The notes below the pieces were generated by a model. It made no database searches. It had not been told where the DNA came from and saw only the letters and a program-made list of their open reading frames with translations. A stretch of 64,000 bases of DNA from positions 1 through 64,000 of the forward strand of contig NZ_JAGUQP010000011.1 of the NCBI RefSeq assembly GCF_018704065.1. The letters are read 5' to 3'. Numbering within the stretch: position 1 is the first letter of the stretch; the number at the start of each line of letters is the position of its first letter. The stretch comes from Desulfovulcanus ferrireducens (GTDB taxonomy: Bacteria; Desulfobacterota; Desulfovibrionia; Desulfovibrionales; Desulfonatronovibrionaceae). Positions 58,393 through 64,000 of this stretch are shown here, piece after piece. Both the position numbers and the translations under genes were made by a program.

Positions 58393-60164
58393 ACATCCTG
58401 GGTATTAACGCCTACCATGGCGATTCATCAGCTTGCATCATAGTTGATGGCAAGCTGATAGCTGCGGTTGAAGAAGAACGTTTTACAAGACAAAAACATT
58501 GGGCAGGTTTTCCTATTTTGGCAATTAAGAATTGCCTGAAGGAGGCAAACCTCAATATAAAGGACATAGACCATATCGCCATCAACCGTAATCCCAAGGC
58601 CAATTTTTTAAAAAAGGCTCTTTTTGCCTTCTCCAAACGCCCTTCACTAAAATTGGTCGCTGACCGTCTAAAAAACGCTTCCAGAATTAAAGATATCAAA
58701 GAGGTTTTTAGCCAAGAATTCGACATAGACAGTCAAAAGATAAAGGCTCAGGTGCATAATGTTGAACATCATGTCGCCCATCTGGGCAGTTCTTTTTTTG
58801 TCTCCCCTTTTAAGGATGCTGCTGTGGTTTCAGTAGATGGTTTTGGCGATTTTGTAGGAGCCATGTGGGGGATGGGCAAGGATAATAAAATTGAAGTTAA
58901 ACATCGTACTTTTTTCCCTCACTCTTTAGGGCTATTTTATTTAGCCATTACTCAATACTTAGGGTTCCCCAAATACGGCGATGAATATAAAGTCATGGGA
59001 TTAGCAGCCTATGGTGAGCCGGAGTTTATGGAAGAAATGGGAAAAGTATTAAGGGCTGCTGATGGTTCCCTTAATTTGCTAAATGGTTCTCTATTTGAGC
59101 TTGATCTGGATTTTTTTATCCACCATTCAGAAGGTGTCGCCATGACCTGGGATGATGGAGAGCCTGAAATGGGGACTGTTTTTTCAAAAAAAATGGAAGA
59201 TCTTCTGGGTCCAGCCAGAAGACATGGGGATGAGATAGGGCAGAGGGATAAAAACATAGCGGCTTCGCTTCAGAAAAGATATGAAGAGGTTTTTTTCCAC
59301 ATTTTAAATTTTGTATATGAAGAAACTAAGTGTCCCAACCTGGCTTTGGCCGGAGGCTGTGCCATGAATAGTTTGGCCAACGGCAAAATTTTCCACAATA
59401 GTCCTTTCAGGGATGTTTATATCCAGCCAGCGGCTGGAGATGCAGGCGGCGCCATTGGGGCAGCATATTATGTCTGGCATGAGGTTTTGGGTAAACCGCG
59501 TCAATTTGTTTTAGAAAAGCCATATTTGGGACCAGAGTTTCAGGACCATGAGATTAAGCAAGTTCTGGATAAGCATAGGACAGAATTTAAAAGTGAAGGA
59601 TGCAGTTTGGAAAAGATAGGGGATAAGGAGAAATTGTGCCGGATAACAGCTGGATTTATTGCTGAAGGCAAGGTGGTTGGTTGGTTCCAGGGAGGTATGG
59701 AGTGGGGACCAAGGGCCTTGGGCAATAGAAGTATAGTATGTGACCCACGCAGGACTGATATGAAAGACATCTTAAATTTGAAGATTAAGAGGCGAGAGTC
59801 TTTTCGACCTTTTGCGCCTTCCATACACCTTGAGGCTACCAACGAATATTTTGAAATAGATTATCCCGATCCTTTCATGCTCAAGGTTTACAAAATTAAA
59901 CCGGAAAAAAGAAAAGCTATTCCGGCTGTAACACATCTTGATGGGACAGGAAGGCTTCAGACAGTCAGGCAGGCGGATAACCCTCTCTATTGGCAGCTTA
60001 TAGAAGAATTTAGAAAAATTACCGGTGTTCCAGTAGTTTTAAATACCTCATTCAACGAAAACGAACCAATTGTATGTAACCCTGAAGAAGCTTTAAGTTG
60101 TTTTTTGAGAACAAAGATGGATGTGTTGGTGATGGGGAGTTATGTGGTGAAGAGGGGAGGCTAG
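58389..60164 (+). CDS. Carbamoyltransferase (NodU/CmcH family)
   Basis: 591 residues. MNILGINAYHGDSSACIIVD, the metal-binding HNVEHHVAHLGSSFF near 120, LALAGGCAMNSLANGK and the C-terminal EWGPRALGNRSIVCDPRR with VLNTSFNENEPIV identify the family. It forms carbamoyl adenylate from carbamoyl phosphate and ATP and carbamoylates a sugar hydroxyl. The last codons (VVKRGG) and stop run straight into a family D tract, so the C-terminus may be altered. Confidence 0.92.
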   Translation: MNILGINAYHGDSSACIIVDGKLIAAVEEERFTRQKHWAGFPILAIKNCLKEANLNIKDIDHIAINRNPKANFLKKALFAFSKRPSLKLVADRLKNASRIKDIKEVFSQEFDIDSQKIKAQVHNVEHHVAHLGSSFFVSPFKDAAVVSVDGFGDFVGAMWGMGKDNKIEVKHRTFFPHSLGLFYLAITQYLGFPKYGDEYKVMGLAAYGEPEFMEEMGKVLRAADGSLNLLNGSLFELDLDFFIHHSEGVAMTWDDGEPEMGTVFSKKMEDLLGPARRHGDEIGQRDKNIAASLQKRYEEVFFHILNFVYEETKCPNLALAGGCAMNSLANGKIFHNSPFRDVYIQPAAGDAGGAIGAAYYVWHEVLGKPRQFVLEKPYLGPEFQDHEIKQVLDKHRTEFKSEGCSLEKIGDKEKLCRITAGFIAEGKVVGWFQGGMEWGPRALGNRSIVCDPRRTDMKDILNLKIKRRESFRPFAPSIHLEATNEYFEIDYPDPFMLKVYKIKPEKRKAIPAVTHLDGTGRLQTVRQADNPLYWQLIEEFRKITGVPVVLNTSFNENEPIVCNPEEALSCFLRTKMDVLVMGSYVVKRGG

Positions 60165-60275
60165 GAAGGCAGGAAGATGAGAAGTTGGGAAGCTGGGAAG
60201 TTTTGTGAAGAGGATGTTGAGAAGATAAGAAGATGAGCAATTAAGAAAACAAGAGGATATGGAGAATGGGGAAGA
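60163..60275 (+). repeat. Family D tract before the four-helix-bundle remnant
   Basis: Words GGAAGATGAGAAG, TTGGGAAG, GAAGATAAGAAG repeat for about 110 bases, from the carbamoyltransferase stop to the ATG of the next frame. The inverse tract at 60641-60690 lies on its other side. Confidence 0.75.
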
Positions 60276-60640
60276 TAGGACATTTTAGAGAGCTGGAGGT
60301 TTATAAGAAAGCATTTTGTGCAGCGATGAGGATTTTTGAAATAACAAAGTCTTTTCCACAGGAAGAGAAGTATTCTCTTGTTGACCAAATTAGAAGAGCT
60401 ACAAGATCAGTATGTTCTAATATTGCTGAAGCATGGAGAAAAAGGAAATATATTGCAGTATTTCAAAATAAACTTACAGATGCTATGTAAGAGGCATCAG
60501 AGACGCAATGTTGGGTGGAATTTTGTCTTGCCTGTGATTATATTGATAAACTATTGTTTGATGAATTAGATTCTGAATATGAATCAATAATTCTGATGTT
60601 GAACTCTATGGAAAGAAATGCAGAAAAGTTTTGCTTTTAA
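60266..60640 (+). pseudogene. Four-helix-bundle (23S rRNA IVP/Avd-like) protein, interrupted
   Basis: ELEVYKKAFCAAMRIFEITK, DQIRRATRSVCSNIAEAW and then after an in-frame TAA at 60488-60490, EASETQCWVEFCLACDYID and ILMLNSMERNAEKF make one four-helix-bundle protein of PF05635 (23S rRNA intervening-sequence protein; Avd of diversity-generating retroelements has the same fold). A single stop interrupts an otherwise complete gene of about 124 codons. It is bracketed by D tracts in opposite orientations. Confidence 0.82.
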
Positions 60641-60690
60641 CTTCGTGGCTTCCTATCTTCACAACTTCTCAGCCGCCTATCTTCGGTTAA
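60641..60690 (-). repeat. Family D tract, inverted, after the four-helix-bundle remnant
   Basis: On the minus strand it reads GAAGATAGG..GAGAAGTTG..GAAGATAGGAAG, the same words as the tract at 60163-60275 on the plus strand. Confidence 0.7.
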
Positions 60691-60712
60691 GTTTGAGACT
60701 TATAGAGTTCAT

Positions 60713-61462
60713 ATGAAGATATCAATTATTACAGCCTGCTTTAATGCGGAGAAAACAATAAGGCACACAATAGAGTCTGTTCTTTCGCAGGGATATGATG
60801 ATATAGAATATATTGTAGTTGATGGTGCTTCTACAGATGGAACAATAGGCATTGTAAAACAGTATAAAAATCAGATTTCAAAAATAATTTCTGAGACAGA
60901 TAGCGGTATTTATGAAGCATTGAATAAAGGCGGTAAGCTTGCATCTGGTGATGTAATTGGTTTTCTTCATGCTGATGATATTTATGCGAACAAAAATGTT
61001 ATAGAAAATGTCACGCAATGTATAGAGGTTGAGCAGGTGGATAGTTGTTATGGCGACCTAGTTTATATTGATAATAAAAATCAAGGAAAGATAATAAGAT
61101 ATTGGAAATCATGTCCTTACCAAGAGGATTTATTACAAAAAGGATGGATGCCCCCGCATCCTACTTTTTTTGTAAAGAAGATTAGTTATGATAAATACGG
61201 ATATTTTAATACTGACTTAAAAATAGCCGCTGATTACGACCTGGTGCTTAGGTTTTTATATAAACATAGGATTTCTACTTACTATTTACCTGAAGTTTTA
61301 GTAAAAATGAGGGTAGGAGGGAAGAGTAATAGAAGTTTAAGAAACATTTTGCTAAAATCAAAGGAAGATTATCTGGCTCTTAAAGAGAATGGCGTTGGTG
61401 GCTTACATACCTTATTGTTAAAAAATATAATTAAGATACCGCAGTTTTTTAGGAGAGTTTGA
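60713..61462 (+). CDS. Glycosyltransferase family 2
   Basis: 249 residues. MKISIITACFNAEKTIRHTI, VVDGASTDGTIGIV, ETDSGIYEALNKGGKLASGD and LHADDIYANKNVIEN define a well-known GT2 subgroup of O-antigen clusters (WcaA/WfgS-like). Likely adds one sugar of a repeat unit. Confidence 0.9.
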   Translation: MKISIITACFNAEKTIRHTIESVLSQGYDDIEYIVVDGASTDGTIGIVKQYKNQISKIISETDSGIYEALNKGGKLASGDVIGFLHADDIYANKNVIENVTQCIEVEQVDSCYGDLVYIDNKNQGKIIRYWKSCPYQEDLLQKGWMPPHPTFFVKKISYDKYGYFNTDLKIAADYDLVLRFLYKHRISTYYLPEVLVKMRVGGKSNRSLRNILLKSKEDYLALKENGVGGLHTLLLKNIIKIPQFFRRV

Positions 61463-61823
61463 GGCGGTGCATGCGATAGCAGCCTTGCCATTTATGAAGC
61501 TTATATTTTAACCACAGACGCACGCAGATTTTTGAGGGTTAAGGATTAAGGATAAGGGGTAGGAATTAAGTGTTACGGGGTAGGGAAAGCTACTTTGTTT
61601 TCACCACAGACGCAGACAAGCGCCGTCCGGCGATTTTCCGGTCTCGCGGGGTGCATCCGCTAGTAGCGGGAAAATATTTTGAGTTTATTTTCGTATTGGA
61701 CAGGGCTATCAGCATACCTGAGCCCTTCCTGTGCTTAATTAAGGGCAAAAAAGAGGGTGTACTCGATTCTCATAGGCATTATAGATTGTTTTTGTAATTA
61801 ACTATACTTCATTGGGGGAGAAA
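61463..61823. other. Intergenic region with a broken family B element
   Basis: Between a GT2 gene and gmd. Apart from the degenerate B4 copy (61506-61720) it shows only GGTTAAGG-type low-complexity sequence. The gmd ribosome site GGGGGAG is at about 61814-61820. Confidence 0.5.
61506..61720 (+). repeat. Family B element, degenerate and interrupted (copy B4)
   Basis: A left end TTTTAACCACAGACGCACGC is interrupted by about 70 bases of GGTTAAGGATTAAGG-type sequence, after which CACCACAGACGCAGAC resumes the element. CCGGCGATTTTCCGG keeps the first hairpin in altered form; the rest is decayed. Confidence 0.65.
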
Positions 61824-63077
61824 GTGAATAAAGTTGCTTTGATAACAGGAATTACAGGACAAGATGGTGCATATCTTGCGGAGTTTTTGCTTAAAAAAGG
61901 TTATATAGTGCATGGAATAAAGAGAAGGGCGTCACTTTTTAATACTGACAGAGTTGATGCTCTTTATAAAGATCCGCATGAGGAGGATGTAAATTTTTTC
62001 TTACACTATGGGGACATGACTGATTCTACAAATTTAATAAGAATAATTCAGGAAGTGCAGCCTGACGAGATTTACAATCTGGCGGCTCAATCTCATGTAA
62101 AAGTTTCATTTGAAACTCCAGAATATACAGCAAATGCGGATGCTCTTGGAACCTTGAGGATATTAGAGGCAATTAGAATATTAAAAATGGAAGATAAGAC
62201 GAAGTTTTATCAGGCTTCTACCTCCGAACTTTATGGAAAAGTTCAGGAGATACCGCAAAATGAAAAGACGATGTTTTACCCAAGGAGCCCTTATGCCGCG
62301 GCTAAACTTTATGCTTATTGGATAACGGTAAATTATAGGGAAGCATATAATATGTTTGCCAGCAACGGGATTCTTTTTAACCACGAATCTCCTATTAGAG
62401 GAGAGACTTTTGTAACAAGGAAGATTACGCGGGCTACTGCAAGGATCAGGTTTGGGCTGCAGAAAAAGCTATATCTTGGAAACTTGGATGCAAAGAGAGA
62501 CTGGGGACATGCGAAAGATTATGTTGAGGGGATGTGGCTTATCGTGCAGCAGGATGAGCCTGATGATTTTGTTTTGGCAACCGGGGAGGCCCACTCTGTA
62601 AGAGAGTTTGTAGAATTGGCTTTCAGGGAAGTTGGGATAGAGATTGAGTGGATAGGTAAAGGAGTCCAGGAAAAGGGGGTTGTTCGGGGGATAAGAAGAT
62701 TGGAAGATGAGAAGTTAGGAAGATGGGAAGATGAGAGGGCTGGAAAAGAAGAAGATAAATTCTCGCGCCAAGACGCCAAGACGCCAAGGGGGGAAGAGGA
62801 GAAGCTACGAAGATGCGAAGTTAGGAAGACGGGAGATTGGAAAGGGATAAAAGAAGGGGATGTAGTGATAGAGATTGATCCGAGGTATTTTAGGCCGACA
62901 GAAGTAGATTTTCTTCTTGGTGATGCAACAAAGGCAAGAGAAAAGCTTGGCTGGAAACCAAAACATACTTTTGAGGAACTTGTTAGGGACATGGTTAGTG
63001 CTGATCTTGAGCTGGCTAAAAGAGAGTTGTATCTTAAAAATGGTGGTTATAAGTGTCGTAATAACTGTGAGGAGTGA
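61824..63077 (+). CDS. gmd: GDP-mannose 4,6-dehydratase with repeat-derived insertion
   Basis: 417 residues from GTG 61824, preceded by GGGGGAG (TTG 61812 in frame). [20 protein letters not shown] is the NADP site, [19 protein letters not shown] holds the catalytic Thr/Ser-Glu and [10 protein letters not shown] the Tyr-Lys. It makes GDP-4-keto-6-deoxymannose, precursor of rhamnose, fucose or perosamine on GDP. Between EKGVV and [20 protein letters not shown] lies an extra segment of roughly 50 residues ([39 protein letters not shown]) encoded by family D and family A repeat sequence. No fcl or other follow-up gene is in the window. Confidence 0.93.
   Translation: MNKVALITGITGQDGAYLAEFLLKKGYIVHGIKRRASLFNTDRVDALYKDPHEEDVNFFLHYGDMTDSTNLIRIIQEVQPDEIYNLAAQSHVKVSFETPEYTANADALGTLRILEAIRILKMEDKTKFYQASTSELYGKVQEIPQNEKTMFYPRSPYAAAKLYAYWITVNYREAYNMFASNGILFNHESPIRGETFVTRKITRATARIRFGLQKKLYLGNLDAKRDWGHAKDYVEGMWLIVQQDEPDDFVLATGEAHSVREFVELAFREVGIEIEWIGKGVQEKGVVRGIRRLEDEKLGRWEDERAGKEEDKFSRQDAKTPRGEEEKLRRCEVRKTGDWKGIKEGDVVIEIDPRYFRPTEVDFLLGDATKAREKLGWKPKHTFEELVRDMVSADLELAKRELYLKNGGYKCRNNCEE
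62691..62848. repeat. Composite D-A-D repeat insertion inside gmd
   Basis: GGAAGATGAGAAGTTAGG-type words (62701-62755) are followed by a family A end, CTCGCGCCAAGACGCCAAG (62762-62780), then more D words (62790-62845). The length preserves the frame. This is one repeat family nested in or joined to another inside a coding gene. Confidence 0.82.
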
Positions 63078-63102
63078 TGCTTGAGATAGAAAGAATATAA
63101 TT

Positions 63103-63323
63103 GTTAACCGCAGACTCACGCAGACGGACGCAGACGAGCCTTGCCAGCGACTTGCTGGCAAGGCTGGCGTACTGGCCCTTCGGGCCATGAATGAAATTTT
63201 TCCTGAGTGCAAAATGTTTGATGCAAATATAAGTATAATATCCTTGGCCGAAGCCAACAGTTTTTGTTTGGCAGGCCTTGCCGAAGAAAATGTCTGTGTA
63301 AGTCACGTGTGTCTGTGGGTAAA
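63103..63323 (+). repeat. Family B palindromic element, copy B5
   Basis: Left end GTTAACCGCAGACTCACGC, then an 11-bp stem GCCTTGCCAGC-GACTT-GCTGGCAAGGC (63138-63164), the TGGCCCTTCGGGCCA hairpin, and TTGTTTGGCAGG near the right end. The right terminal repeat is eroded (GTGTGTCTGTGGGTAAA). Its right end lies 5 bases before the start of the GxxExxY gene. Confidence 0.88.
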
Positions 63324-63328
63324 TAAAA

Positions 63329-63709
63329 ATGGATATTAATCAATTGACTTACGCAATCAACGGGGCCATTTTTGAAGTAAATAGAGTGCTTGGGCCTGGA
63401 TTTTTGGAGAAGGTTTATGAGAAGGCGCTGTTTATAGAGTTGAAGGAGCGTGGTTTTTACGTAATAGCACAAGCGCCGATTGGTATAAATTACAAGAGCC
63501 AATGCGTTGGCGAGTATATAGCGGATTTGTTGGTTGAAGATTGCGTGATTATAGAACTTAAGACTGTTGAGAGATTGGAAAAGATTCACGAAGCTCAACT
63601 TTTGAATTATTTGAAGGCAACAGGTCTGAAAGTCGGGTTATTGGTAAATTTTAAGTCTCCCAAGGTTGAGATAAAGCGTTTTGTTTTAGATCTGACCGAA
63701 AACCAGTGA
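63329..63709 (+). CDS. GxxExxY-family protein (PD-(D/E)XK fold)
   Basis: 126 residues. GFLEKVYEKALFIEL contains the family's GxxExxY motif (about 24-30). YIADLLVEDCVIIELKTVE has the D...ExK arrangement of PD-(D/E)XK nucleases, so a nuclease-like fold is expected, though no activity is established for the family to my knowledge. It is full length and intact. It lies between two direct copies of family B (B5 ends 5 bases before, B6 begins 3 bases after), and its leader is formed by the B5 end. No ribosome site of standard form is evident. Confidence 0.88.
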   Translation: MDINQLTYAINGAIFEVNRVLGPGFLEKVYEKALFIELKERGFYVIAQAPIGINYKSQCVGEYIADLLVEDCVIIELKTVERLEKIHEAQLLNYLKATGLKVGLLVNFKSPKVEIKRFVLDLTENQ

Positions 63710-63712
63710 TTA

Positions 63713-63960
63713 TTTTACCGCAGACTTACGCAGACAGACGCAGACAAGCCCTGCCAGCAGGGCTAAACTTCCAGCCTTTCAGGCCGGATGAGATATTTGA
63801 AGTTCGATTTTTATCGTATCAGATATGGTATTAGCTCAGGTTGGAAGTGATGCGTGTAAGTAAAGAGTCCTCTCGGCCCTTTTGGGCCGTCAGGTTTTTG
63901 TTCGGCAAGGTCTGCCGAACAAGAATGTCTGCGTTAGTCTGCGTGCGTCTGCGGTTGAAA
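63713..63960 (+). repeat. Family B palindromic element, copy B6
   Basis: 248 bases with ends TTTTACCGCAGACTTACGC and GTGCGTCTGCGGTTGAAA. The first hairpin is shortened (GCCCTGCCAGCAGGGC), CCAGCCTTTCAGGCCGG follows, CGGCCCTTTTGGGCCG replaces the CGGCCTGAAAGGCCG stem of B2 (paired change), and the TTGTTCGGC hairpin is intact. A GGATTA-rich tail follows to the window end. Confidence 0.9.
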
Positions 63961-64000
63961 ATATAAGGAGGATTACTGATTATGGATTACGGGGTAAGGA

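Noticed and set aside
63103-63960. B5 and B6 as attL/attR of an integrated phage or island
   Set aside because: The two copies are diverged and enclose a single small gene with no integrase; the same element occurs far away in both orientations.

Overview
The window reads as a surface-polysaccharide (LPS/exopolysaccharide) region, interrupted by a short housekeeping block, in a Gram-negative and probably anaerobic bacterium. A Desulfovibrionales-like sulfate reducer (Desulfobacterota) is my best guess. Support is circumstantial: a DUF116 gene overlapping rsmB beside a FlbD/FlrC-like sigma-54 activator, a CIRCE-controlled groESL operon, a cobalamin-synthesis fusion gene, outer-membrane export proteins and an APS kinase. 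No rRNA or dissimilatory sulfate-reduction gene is present to confirm it.

Layout. (1) 179-9777, minus strand: larB, four glycosyltransferases, an O-antigen ligase/polymerase, a polysaccharide deacetylase and an MsbA-type flippase, several overlapping by 4-11 nt. (2) 10294-21171, housekeeping: sigma-54 activator, DUF116 protein, rsmB, a cobD-cobQ fusion, groES-groEL with a perfect CIRCE, serS, tRNA-Lys and tRNA-Glu. (3) 22477-29827: giant SLBB export protein, outer-membrane beta-barrel, lipoprotein and Wzz-like protein, that is, an export apparatus. (4) 30795-40746: cysC, a GT9 enzyme, Wzm/Wzt ABC exporter, and a CDP-6-deoxyhexose cassette (rfbF, rfbG, epimerase, C-methyltransferase, reductase, CmcI-type methyltransferase). 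(5) 41662-63077: a long run of GT2/GT4/GT9 enzymes, a sulfotransferase, methyltransferases, a Wzy-like polymerase, a carbamoyltransferase and gmd, interleaved with dead transposases and dead glycosyltransferases. Base composition shifts between blocks (AT-rich at 4351-5307, 30360-32600 and 57469-58392; GC-richer at 33045-39000), as expected of a mosaic locus.

How the genes fit together: nucleotide sugars (CDP-6-deoxyhexoses, GDP-4-keto-6-deoxymannose) feed the transferases. CysC could make PAPS for the sulfotransferase at 42666, and carbamoyl- and methyltransferases could decorate the glycan. Wzm/Wzt or a Wzy/Wzz/SLBB route would export it. No Wzx flippase is visible.

The most unusual content is repetitive. 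Several families of palindromic or low-complexity elements are scattered through the window. Family B (about 250 bp, five clear copies plus a degenerate one) has terminal inverted repeats built of tandem GCAGAC words around four hairpins, with paired base changes between copies. Family A (two copies plus a fragment) is a nested hairpin element. Family C looks like a MITE. Tracts D, E and F are low-complexity words. Some lie inside genes without breaking them: an insertion of roughly 50 residues in gmd, the linker that joins cobD to cobQ, and segments of the deacetylase and RsmB. A GxxExxY-family gene sits between two B copies, and a broken four-helix-bundle gene sits between inverted D tracts. 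These look like mobile or formerly mobile units whose mechanism I cannot assign.
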